Below, piece by piece: positions 39,817-51,900 of a stretch of DNA of 64,000 nt. The notes under the pieces are model-generated. The model worked only from the letters and a program-made list of their open reading frames with translations. It did not search any database and was not told where the DNA came from. The stretch lies in contig JALCLA010000001.1 in assembly GCA_022647565.1 (NCBI GenBank), positions 248,001-312,000 of the forward strand, given 5' to 3'. A program made the position numbers and the translations under genes. The DNA comes from Chiayiivirga sp. GTDB taxonomy: Bacteria > Pseudomonadota > Gammaproteobacteria > Xanthomonadales > Xanthomonadaceae. Position 1 is the stretch's first letter; each line of letters begins with the position of its first letter.

Positions 39817-39960
39817 GTGGGCCGCGCCTGTGCGCGATGCTTCCAGCCTCAAATGAGGCGTCGCCGAGCGGGTGGCGTCGTGTGTGCCGGGCGGGGTCCG
39901 GTACCGCCGAAGGACGCAGGCGCCGCCTGTGCTTCGGCTCGGGAACATCAGGGGGACAAC

Positions 39961-42900
39961 ATGCTTGCGATGACCGGGGCCCAGGCCCCCGCCGCTGTTC
40001 GTGGATTCCCGAAGCGCCCCGTCACGAGCCAACGCCTCGGCCTGGCCTTGGCGCTGACGCTGCTCAGTGGTCTGGCCCAGGCGGCAATCGATCTAGGCAT
40101 CAACTTCACCGGGCCGTCGAGCTATACCCCGGGCAGTCCGACCGCGTCGACTTATACCCTCGAGGTTTCGGGAAACACGGGCAGCGACCCGGACAGCCCG
40201 ACCCTGACCACCAATTTTCCCGCGGCGGCCACGGTGAGTTGGACCTGCGCGGCGACGGGGACAGGCACGTCCTGTGGCGCAGCAAGCGGCAGCGGCAACC
40301 TCAGCCTGAGCAATGCGAACGTCACCGCCGGCGGCGAACTGACCTACAGCTTCAGCGTCAGTTTCGCGTCGTCGATGACGGTCGATCCGCTGGTCGTGAC
40401 GGCGAGCGCCGATCCCACCGGGACGCCGATCGCGATCACCGACCAGGTGAGCAGCAGCCGCACTCAGGTCAGCGACCTGTCGGTGGCGAAGTCGGCACCG
40501 TTCACCCTGCACGTTCCGCTCGGCGTCGCGTCCTACCGCATCGATGTGGCCAACGCCGGCCCATCGGATGCGAGCAACATCCAGTTGACCGACAACGAAC
40601 CCACCGGCGTCGATTTCAGCAACTGGAATTGCACCCGCAGCGATGCCGTTGCCTGCAGCGATCCGCCCGACGGCAGGCTCAGCCGCACCCTGACGGTGCC
40701 GGCGGGAGTCACCTACACCTACACCACCACCGCATCCTTCGCGGTGAACGTGCCGCTCTTGGTCACCAATACCGCGAGTCTCACCGTCCCGGTGAGCGCC
40801 AATGATCCGGACAGCACCGACCACAGCAGTGCCGTCACCACCGGGCGCAATCCGCAAGCGGACCTCAGCCTGTCCTTCACGCCATCCGGCAGCGGCCTGA
40901 CCTATGTCCCCGGGACGCTGAACAACGCCCTGACCCTGCGCGTGACGAACGCGAACACCACCACTTCCACGGGCGGGCCGGTGGCGCTCGACCTGCCGAG
41001 CGCGGCGCTGGCTGCGTCGTCGTCGTGGTCCTGCAGTCCGGCATCGGCATGTTCGACAGCGACCGGCAGCGGCGATCTCGCCACCACCGTGACCCTCGCG
41101 GCGAGCAGCTTCGTCGACATCGTCTTCGACCTCGACTACGACAGCGGCGCCCTGGTCGATCCGTTGTTGCTGACGGCGGTGCTGGATGTCGACAACAATG
41201 GCACCACGGCCGATCCGGACCCGGATGCGGCCGACAAGAGCGTGAGCAACAGCTACGCCATCGATCGGCGCGCCGACCTGCAGATCGTCAAGACGGCCAC
41301 GACGGCCGCGGTTTCGCCCGGCGCCAGTTTCCGTTACGACCTGGTCGTCACCAACCTCGGCCCCTCCGATGTCGGCAACGGCAGCGGCGAAACGGGGCTG
41401 GCGATCAGCGACGATTTCGTGGCGCAGTTGCGTGGCGACGCGGTCATCTGCGGCGCGGCGCAGGCCGGGCAACCGTGCTGGCGCTATTGCCCGGATGACG
41501 ATGGCAGTGTCGGCAGCTACACGCCGGACAACTGCCCGGCGGGCATCACCCTCACCAGCGGCAATGGTGATGTGGTGGCGGCGCCGCTGCGGCTGCGCGC
41601 CGGCAGTTCCAGCACCCTGCGTGCCTTCGTGTCGACCGACCCGGGCGCGTCCGGCGACATCGCCAATACCGCCACCCTGGCGCTGGCCAGCAGCAGCCCG
41701 GCCGTCACCGAACTCGTCCCCGGCAACAACCAGAGCACGGTCACGATCAGCGCCACGCCGACCACCGACATCGGGGTCAGCAAGACCGACGGACTCACCT
41801 CCGCCATCGCCGGCACCCAGATCAGCTACACGGTCACGGTGCGCAACAACGGCTTCAACACCGCCAACAACGTGACGGTGCAGGACGACCTGCCCTTGTT
41901 CACGACTGCACTGGGCGTGGGATTCGTGCCGGGCAGCATCAGCTGGCAGTGCCGTGCCTTCAACGGTGCCTGTTGTACCCACAACGGTGCCAGCAATACC
42001 TGCGGCAGCACCGCGCCAACGCCTCCGGTGTTTGCAGACGATCTGGCCGCCGCGGTGGACCTGCCGGGCCAGGCCCGGGTCGAGTACACCATCACCGGCA
42101 TGCTGGATGCGCGTTCCAGCGGCCTCCTGAGCAACACCGCGTCGGCACAGCCACCGGCGGGCCTGCCCGATGCGGTACCCGGCAACGACCAGGCCACCGA
42201 TGACACGAACATCGTCAACCAGGCAGGCCTGAGCATCAGCAAGCGTCTGCTGACGCTGACGCCGGTGGCAGCGCACTACGACCTGACCTACGAGATCGTC
42301 GTGACCAATGCCGGTCCGAGCCGCGCGGCGGCTGCCAGCGTCAGCGATCCGCTCACCAGCACCTTGCTGGTGGCGGCGAACGCGGCATGGACTTGCACCG
42401 TCATCGACAACCCCGGCACCACGAGCTGCGGCGCGGCCAGCGGAACCGGCGCGCTGAGCACCACCGCGGCGCTCGATGCCGGCGGTCAGGTGAAGTTCGA
42501 GCTGACGGTTCCCACCATCGACGGCGCCACCGGCGTGGTCTCGAACACCGCAACCGTGACCGAAGGCAGCAACACCGATTCGATCACGATCAGCAGTCCG
42601 CTCGCGGGCGAGGGCGACCTGAGCATCAGCAAGACCGATTTCGTGGATGCGCCGGACAGCGTTGTTCCGGGCACCTACCACGAGTACGTGATCACGGTGC
42701 GCAACGAGGGCGAGGACGATGCCTTCGGTGCGCAGGTGAGTGACCCGTTGCCGCCGGAGTTCGAGAACGCCTCCTGGACCTGCGCGGCCACGACGCCGGT
42801 GCCCGGTGACCTGTCCTACCTGATGCAGTCCGGCGGCACCACCGGCGGGCGTGCCTTGAGCGTCAGCGGCGATGGTCGACACATCTATGTCATCAGCCGC

Positions 42901-45900
42901 GACGGCAAGTCGGTATCGGCCTACGATCGGGTCGCGGTGCCGGGCCTTGGTTTCGGCAACGTGGCCCTGCTCGAGACCGAGCTGGAAGGCGTCAACGATG
43001 CCCAGGACATCGGCATCGCGGTGAGCGGCTTGCATCGGCCACAGGATGTGGCGCTGTCGCCGGATGGCACGATGCTCTTCGTGCTGTCGCGCAAGCTCGA
43101 TGCCGTGGGTCCGAATCCCGCCATCCCGAGCATGCTGGCGGCCTTCAATCGCGTGACCAATCCGGCCGATCCGGCCTATGGCAAGTTGTCTTTCGCGGGC
43201 AGCCTCAGTGCCGGCCTGCCCGGCGATGCGCCGACCCAGCTGGAAGTGAGCCAGGGCCATGTCTATGTGAGCGGCGTGGCGGCGGGCGTGCCCAGCATCG
43301 CCGTGTTCAAGCGCTCGCCCAGCACCGGCCTGCCGACGCTCGACCAGACCCACACCTCCGGCGTGCCGAGCGACGTCGGGGCGCTGGCGATCTCGATCCC
43401 CGAGGCACGCCTGTTTGCCGCCTCCGCCAGCAGCGGCAGTGTCACCGGCTACACGATCTCCGATGGCAGCGGCGCGACGCCGGCCGGTCGCCTGCTGACT
43501 CCCGTGACCCTGTCCGAACCCCTGCTCACCGGCATCGCGGATCTGGTGCGCGCGCCTTCCGGCAAGCATTTGTACGTGGCGGCCAACGGCAGCAGCCGGA
43601 TCGGCGTGCTCTCCTACGCCAGCGGACTGGCGACGGCGTTCACCTACACCGCCACCGGACTCGGCCTGACCGCGCCGGAGGCCAGTGCCGTGTTCGGCCC
43701 CGACGCGCGCCTCGCGGTGGCGCCGGATGGCGAACATGTCGTGCTGGTCAATGGCATCGAAGCCGGACTGGTGCAGCTGCGTCGTGATCCGGTCGGTGGC
43801 GGACTCAGCCTGCAGGAAAGTTACTTTGATGCCGCTGCACCGGGCATCGACCTCGGGATAGCCGTCGCGCTGGCACCGGATGGACGCCATGTCTTCGTGG
43901 CCTCCGGCAGTACCGGCGCCGGCGCACGCCAGCTCACGGTCTACACGCGCCGCGCGCCGGATCCGGTGTTCGGCTTCCTCGAAACCGATCGCCAGGGCGA
44001 TGCCGGTGGCAGCGTCACCGGCCTGCTCTCGCCTGCCGACATCGCCACCAGTCCCGATGGCAAGCACGTGTACAGCGTCAGTCTCGGCGACGGCGCGCTG
44101 GTGGCTTTCGCCCGTGATGCGCGCCGCAACGGCGACGACACCGGCGGCGAGCACCTGCTGCCGCTGCAAAGCTATGTCGATGGCGTGAACGGCGTAGCCG
44201 GGCTCGCGCGCGCCAGTCGCGTGATGGTGAGTCCCGACGGTGCGTGGGTGCTGGTTAGCAGCGAGGACAACAACACGGTCTCGATCTTCGCGCGCGACGC
44301 GGGCACCGGCCTGCTGACCCATCACGCGCTGCGGCGCGATGGGCAAGGCGGCGTCGACGGCCTGCTTGGCGCGCAAGGCATGGCGATGGATGCCAGCGCC
44401 AGCCACCTCTACGTTGCAGGGTCGTTCGAAGCGGCCGTGGCGGCCTTCAAGGTCGATGGTGGCAACTTCACCTACCTGGGCGTGGTGAAGGGCGGCATCG
44501 GCGGCGCCACCGGCATGGGCGGGATGCGCGATCTGGCGGTGAGCGCGGATGGCCTGCACGTGCTGGGCGTCGGTTCGCTCTCCAACGCCGTGGTCGTGCT
44601 CAACCGCGACACCTCGGTCACCAGTGCGAACTTCGGTCGCCTGAGCTTCCGGCAGGCGCACACCACCACCGGCGTGCGCCTGATGTCGATCGCCCTGCCC
44701 TCGGTCGCGATCAACTCCGATGACGTCGAACACATCTACGTGGTCGGACAGGACGACAACTCGGTGATCGTGCTGCGGCGCGTGACCGATCCGGCCAGCA
44801 CTGCCTTCGGCACCGTCAGCACCCTGCACGAATACCGTGGCTTGCCCGGTCTGCAGGGGCCGCGCGACATTGCGCTCGGCCCGGACGGTCGGCGCGTGTT
44901 CGTCGCCGCGCAGTTCTCCAACAGCGTCGTGATCCTTGATCGCGACCAGAACCGCCAGAGCAGCGGCTACGGCGGGCTGCAGCATCTGGAAACCCGCACC
45001 CACGGAGCCGATGGCGTCGACGGCCTCAACAGCGTCTACGCGCTGGCGGTCAGCAGCGACTCGCGCAACGTCTATGCCGCCGGCTTCGGTGATCGCGCCG
45101 TCACCTCGTTCGCGGTGGGCGCCGGCTCCTACTGCAGCGCAGCCGGCAACGGCGACATCGACGACAGCATCAGCATCGGCGCGGGTGGCTCGGTCGAATA
45201 CCGCTTGCGCGTCTTCGTGCGTCCCGACGCCACCGGGCAGCTGTGCAACACGGCCGAGATCACCCCGCCCGACCGCTTCGTCGATCCGGACCTGTCCAAC
45301 AACATGGACGAGGATTGTTCGACCCTGCAGCCGCAAGGCGATCTCTCGATCAGCAAGAGCAACGACCAGGTCTCGGTAGTGGCGGGTTCGACCGTGCGCT
45401 ACGAGGTGCGGGTCGACAATCCGGGGCCGAGCAACCTGGTCCACAGTCCGTCCAATCCCCTGACGATTTCGGACCTGCTCGATTCCACCCCCGGCTTCGT
45501 GCCCGGTTCGGCGCGCTGGAGTTGCCTGGCCAGTGGCTCGGGTGCGCTCGAGTTCGTCGAGTCGCGCTTCGACGGCGAGCCGGGCATCGACCGACTCGGC
45601 GGTGTTACCGATCTGCAGGCACTGGCCGATGGCGATGGCGCCGGACCGTTGCCCGGCCTGCTCGCGGCGGCCAGCGTGCTGGACAACAGCCTCAGCCTCT
45701 TCGCGCGCGATGCCGGGGATGGCCGCCTGACACCCGCGATCCGCGTGGCGCAGGGCGACACGCTCGGCAGCGTCACCATCGATTCGCTCGCGGGTGCGCG
45801 TGCGCTTGCCGCCACGGCCGATGGCCGCGACGTCTACGTGGCGAGCCGCGAGTCGGATGCCGTCACCGGCTTCCGCATCAGCGACGCTGGCGGCGGCGTG

Positions 45901-48900
45901 CCGGGCCTGAGTCGGATCGCGGTCGAACGCGGCCGTGTCGGTCTGGATCAGGCCACCCATCTGTTGCTCAGTCCCGACGAGCGTTTTCTCTACGTGGCCG
46001 GTGCCAACGACGACGCGGTGGCGGTATTCGCGCGCGATCTCGTGACCGGGACGCTGACCTGGGTCGAGAGCGAGCAGAACGGCATCAACGATCCGGGCGA
46101 CGCGGGCGCCGCCGTTGCCGGACTGGACGGGGTCGAACACCTCGCCATCAGTCCGGATGGCGCGCATCTGTACACCTTCGCAGGCGGTGCCGGAACGATC
46201 GCGCGCTTTGACCGCGACACCGCCACGGGCCGGCTCAACTGGCGTGAAGTGCGCAGCGGCAGCGACCTCGCCGTGGCCCTGGACGGGGCCTCCGCCGCCA
46301 CCTTCGATGCCAGCGGCGAACATCTGTACGTGGTGGCGTCGAACGCCAATCGCATCGTCGTGCTCGGACGCCGCACGTCGCCTTCCGCGGGCAACTATGG
46401 CGAGTTGCGGTTGCTCTCGAGCGTGGCCCAGGACGTGGGCGGCACGCTCGGCCTGCTGTCGCCGCGGCGCGCGGCGCTGAGTGCGGACGGCGCCCACCTG
46501 TACGTCACCGCGCAGGCCGGCAACTCGGTTGCCTGGTTCGGACGCGATCCACTCGACGGCGACCTGCGCTACCTCGGCCAGCGCACCGGCGACAGCGGCG
46601 GCGTGGACGGCATGGACGGCGCCACCGGCATCAGCATCGATGCGGGCACCAACCAGATCTATGTCGCGGGCACCCTGCAATCGGCCATCGCCCAGTTCGC
46701 ACGCCAGTCCGATTCGTCCTGTCCGGCCAGTGGCGTGGGTGAACTCGATCAGGTGCCGGTCAGCATCGCGGCCGGCGGCAGCGTCGTGTTCACGATCGAC
46801 GTCGACGTGGTGAGCGACTTGAACGTTTCGCTGGTGAACGAGGCCACGATCCAGGTCGCCGCCGGCACTGATCCCAATCCTTCCAACAACAGCGCGGCCG
46901 ACAGCGACGAACCCAGCCTCTCCGCGGACCTGCGCATCAGCAAGGATGACGGCCTCGCGGCCTATGACGGGCTGGCCGGCGCCAACGCGCTGGTGGGCGA
47001 TGCGCGCCATCTCTACGTGGCCGGTGGTACCGACAACGCGATCGGCCATTTCGTGCGCGATGAGGTTGCGGCAAGTCCCACATTCGGCGCGCTGCGCTTC
47101 GATGACGTCACGCGCAGCGGCAGCGATGGCGTGCTTGGCCTCGGCAGCGTGGCGGATCTCGCCCTGAGCGCCGACGGCGCGCACCTGTATGCCGTGAGCC
47201 CGACCGAAAACAGCATCGCGGGCTTCGCGCGCAACCAGGCGACCGGCCGCCTCGAGTATCGCGAGCTGCTGCGCAACGGCGTGCTCGGCGTGTCCGGAAT
47301 GAGCGGCGCGCGCGCGCTGGCCTTGAGCCCGGATGGAAGCCACGCCTACGTGGTCTCGGAGTTCGCCAACGCGCTCGTGACCTTTGCGCGCGACACCAAT
47401 TCCGGCTCGCCCGGCTTCGGCAGGCTGAGTTTCATCGGCGTGCTGCAGAACGGCGTCGGCGGCGTCGATGGCCTGCTGCAACCGCGCGCGGTGGCAGTGT
47501 CGCCCGACGGCGCGCACGTCTACACCTTGGGTGCCGGCGGCAGCACCCTGGCCGTGTTCCGGCGCAATCCCAATTCCGGCAGCGGCAGCTTCGGGCAGCT
47601 CACCTACCTGACGCGCTACGTGGGCGCGGCCGGCGGTGCCTCGGGCCTGGAGAGTGCCACCTCGCTGGCCTTCGACTCGACCGGCGCCAACCTCTACGTG
47701 CTCGGCGCGTCGCCCGGCACCCTGACCCGCTACACCCGCGCCGCCGCAAGCGGTGAGCTGACGCTCGGCACGCGTCTGGTGCAGGGTACCGGCGGTGTGC
47801 TCGGTCTTGCCGGCGCGCAGCGCGTGCGACTCTCGCCACTGGGCGACCAGCTCTATGTCGCCGGCGGCTCCGATGCCAGCCTCAGCGTCTTCGACCTCGC
47901 GGCGGGCGAACCCGGTTTCACCTCGCGTCTTGCCAATGGCGATCCGGCGCCAGGCGGCGGGCAGGTCACCGGCCTCGCGGGCGCCCGCGACGTGCTGCTC
48001 AGCGCCGATGGCGCGCATGCCTACGCGGTAGCTTCCGATGCGGCGGCGCTCACCGGATTCGATCGCAGCAGCGCGCCGGCCACGCTCGGCAGCCTGAGCT
48101 GGCGCGAAACCTTCTTCGATGGCCTCGGTGGCATTGCCCCGGGCGAGATCGTCACTTATCGCATCGAGGTGTCGAACGCCGGCCCGGCCTCGGTGGCGCA
48201 GGCCAACGTCGTCGACCTGTTCCCGGCGCAGTTCGTCTCGGCGAGCTGGACCTGCATCGAGCAGACCGGCAACGGCCAATGCCTGCCGTCGGGCAACGGC
48301 AACCTGCAGACCGTGGTCAATCTGCCTGCCGGTGGCGGCGTCGTGTTCGAGGCCGTCGGCGTGCTCGGCAATGGTGTCAGCGGCACCCTGGTCAACACCG
48401 CCACGGTGAGCGCGGTGGGCGTGTCCGACCCGGACATCGCCAACAACAGCGCCACCGACGGCAACACCGTGCTGTCGCCGGCGCTCGATCTGGTGGCGAG
48501 CATTCCGCAGGTCGGTGGCAGCGGCGTACCGGGGGGTGACATCGAGTACACCGTGCGCATCGACAACCTCGGCCCGACCTACGCGGTGGGCGCAAGCGTG
48601 GTCGATCAGGTGCCTGCGGCCTTGCGTGAAGTGAGCTGGAGCTGCGATGCGCGTCCGATCGCCGGTTTGCTTGCCGCAACCCAGAGCCTGGCCGGCACCG
48701 ACCTGACGCCGCCCGGATTGGTACAGCCGCCCAGCGTGACGGTGTCGGGCCTGAGCGCGGTCGCGCCGAGCGCCTTCGGTCTGCACCTGTACGCCACGGC
48801 GACGCTCGACGACGGCACCGGCGCACTGCTTGCCTTCGCGCGCGATCCGCTCGATGGCCAGCTCGCGGTGAGCCAGATGTTGCGTCAGGGCGTGGATGGC

Positions 48901-51900
48901 GTCAGCGGCATCGCCGGCGCGCGGCACCTCGTGCTGTCCAGCGACGAGCGCTTCCTCTACGTGGCCGGCACCCAGTCCGATGCGATCGGCGTGTTCGCGC
49001 GCAATCCCGGCAGCGGCGCGCTGACCTATGTCACGCGCTACCAGGATGGCGAGGCCGGCATCGACGGCCTCGGCGGCGTGCAACGCCTGCTGCTGGCGCC
49101 GGGTGGTGCCCAGCTGTATGCGGCCGGCACACTCGATGATGCGATTGCGGTCTTCAACGTCAACGCCGGCAGCGGCCTGTTGACGCCCGCCAGCATCGTG
49201 CGTCAATCGCAGCCCGGCATGGATGGGCTCAATGGCGTGCGCGACCTTGCGTGGAGCGCGGGCAACAGCCACCTGCTGGCGATCGCGGGCGAGAACCAGT
49301 CGATCGCAGCCTTCACCCGCAATCCGGTGAGCGGCGCCCTGACTTTCGCAGCCCTGCGCCAGGAGTTCGAGGTCGGCAACGGTGTCCTGGCATCACCGCG
49401 GGCACTGGAGGTCGACGGCCAGCGCGTGTTGGTGGCTTCGGCCAACGGCCGCGTCGGGCAATTCGGATTCGATCCGTCCGCCGCGACACCGAGCATCCAA
49501 GCGCAGGGCAACCTGATCGACGCCGGTGGTGCCGTCGCCGACCTGCTGTTCGACCCGGATCAGGCGCGACTTTATGTGGCGACGTCCACGGCGCTGCAGG
49601 TCCACAGCCTGCTGGGTGCCACCCCGGAACTGCTCGACAGCGATGCCGCGACGGCGATCCAGGGCCTGGCGTTGTCGCCTGACCGACGCCAGCTCTACAG
49701 CGGCGGCCTGGCAATGACCACGTGGGCGCGCGAACGCGGTTCGCGCTGCCTGCCGTCCGGCAGCGGCGGCATCGGTGCGCAAAGCGTCGACATTGCGCCG
49801 GACGGCTACGTCGAGTTCCGCGTCGGTGGACTGCTGTTCGCCAATGCCACCGGCAATCTGGTCTACGAGGCCAGCGTGACCCCGCGCGAGACCGGGGCCG
49901 AGCTGAACCCCGCCGACAACACGGCGCGCGACGAGCGCGCGCTACAGCCCTTGCCCGATCTCAGCGCGAGCAAGAGCGACGGGCTCACCGAAGTAGTCGC
50001 GGGGCTGGGCCTGACCTATACCATCGGGCTCGACAATGACGGCATCTCGGCCGCCATCGGTGCGCGCGTGCTCGATGCCGCGCCGATCTTCTCGGGCGCC
50101 AACCCCGGGCTGCTGACCGGTAGCGGCAGCTGGACCTGTGCGGTGGCACCGGCGCTGGCCCAGGTCGAGGAGCGTGTGGCGACGATCGATCCCGTTTTGC
50201 AGGGCCTGGGCGATCTCGCGATTTCGCCGGATGGCTTGCGTGCCTATGGCGTGAATGCGTCGCGCGACGCCCTGCTCCTGTTCACGCGCGCGCCGGACGG
50301 ATCGCTCGGCGCGCCGGTCGAGATTGTCGACGGCGGCAGCTTCGGCGGCATGACGGTGCAGGGCCTGGATGGTGCTTCCGCGGTGGCGGTGAGCGACGAT
50401 GGCCTGACCATCCTCGTGACCGGTGCGGTCGCCAACAGCCTCGTGGTGTTCGCGTTCGATCCGGGCACGGCCACGCATCGCTACGTCCAGACCTTCACTT
50501 CAGGCAGTGGCGGAGTTTCGGGTCTGCTCGGGGCCGAGGATGTGGCGATCGCGCCGGATGGCGAGTTCGTCTACGTCGCTGCACCCGCGGCCGATGCCAT
50601 CGCGATCTTCCGGCGCGACGCCACGGCCGGCACGCTCGGTTTCGTCGATCGGGTCCGCGACGGCTTCGGCACCATCGCGCCCGACAGCGAGGTGATCCGG
50701 CGCGTGCACCGGCTCTGGCTCAGTGACGATGGCCGCAATCTCTACGCCCTGGCACGCGGCCAGACCAATGCCTCGGCCGAAGCGGTGTCGAGCTTCGCGC
50801 GCGACGCCCAGACCGGCAATCTCACCTACCTCGGCGTACTGCGGCGCAGCGGCGTGCCGACCCTGGCCGGCTTGCGCGACGTCACCGCGGCTCCCGGCGA
50901 TCCGCAGCTGTACGTGCTCGGCGAGGCGGCCCTGGTGCGGCTGGATCGCGCCGCCGACGGACGCCTGCAGTTCGCGTCCGCGCTGAGCGGCAGCCCTGGC
51001 CTGGAGCGCCCGCGCGCCGTGCTGAGCGATGAGCAGGGTGCGCGCGTGTACCTTGTGGATGGTGGCGGCGCCCTCACAGTTTATGCGCGCGACTGGAGCA
51101 CCGGAAACCTGGCCTACCGCCAGCGCATCGCTGCAGTCACGCCGGTGCCCGATGCGCTGGCGCATGCCACCCACGGCGCGGCGCGCGGCGAGATCCTCGT
51201 CGCCCAGCCAGCCGAAGGGCGCCTGCGCCGCTACGACGAACGGCCGCTGTCGCACTGCCAGTCGCCGGGTGCCACCGCCGATGGCATCGACACCCTCGTT
51301 GATCTCGATGTCGATGGCCATGCCGATTTCAGCTTCGGCGCACTCGTGCATCCCAGCGCGCGCGGCGTGCTGGTCAACGAGGTGTCGATCTCGCCGGCGG
51401 CCGGAAGCGATCCTTCGGCCCTGCCCGGCGTGGCCCAGGACAGCACCACGATCATCGCGGTGTCGGACCTCTCGGTGGAGAAGTCTGCACCGGTGCAGGC
51501 CGTGGCCGGCACCGACATCAGCTACCAGATCGTGGTTCGCAATGCCGGTCCGAGCGATGCGCTTGGATTGCGCGTGATCGACACCCTGGCGCCACAGTTG
51601 CTCAACCCGACCTGGACCTGCACCGCCACCGGCACCTCGAGTTGCCCGGCGAGCGGCGGCCCCGGCTTCGGCGTGCCGGCCACGCTCAAGGTGGGTGAGG
51701 AGTTGCACCTCGTGCTGACCGGCCGGATCGCGCCGTCCTTCCTTGGCACCTTGCCCAACCGGGTCGAGGTGATCCCGGAGGTGGGTTCCACCGATCCGAC
51801 TCCGGGTGACCTGATCGACACCGTCGACACCGAGGTCGTGGCTGAGGTCGACGTTTCGGTGAGCAAGGACGACAGCGTCACCCACGTGATCGCAGGTGGC

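Larger units (their letters stand above)
39574..39960. other. 387-bp region upstream of the giant operon
   Basis: Holds no convincing gene. From left to right: a GC-rich inverted repeat CCCCGGCC (39614-39621) / GGCCGGGG (39646-39653) that could terminate the prohibitin transcript, a tandem TTGTnACAAT pair (39661-39680), a GG-N10-GC promoter-like element with a dyad (39780-39816), a GCCTC-AAAT-GAGGC hairpin (39847-39860) and the ribosome site AGGGGGAC before ATG 39961. The leader after the presumed promoter would be about 150 bases and GC-rich, and could fold. Confidence 0.7.

Noticed and set aside
40093..49272. A 3,059-codon open frame on the minus strand, antisense to the giant gene
   Set aside because: It has no start context, low-complexity His/Arg/Ala/Gly composition and no recognisable domain; it is the expected mirror of a long GC3-rich gene whose own strand shows clear DUF11 and propeller motifs.
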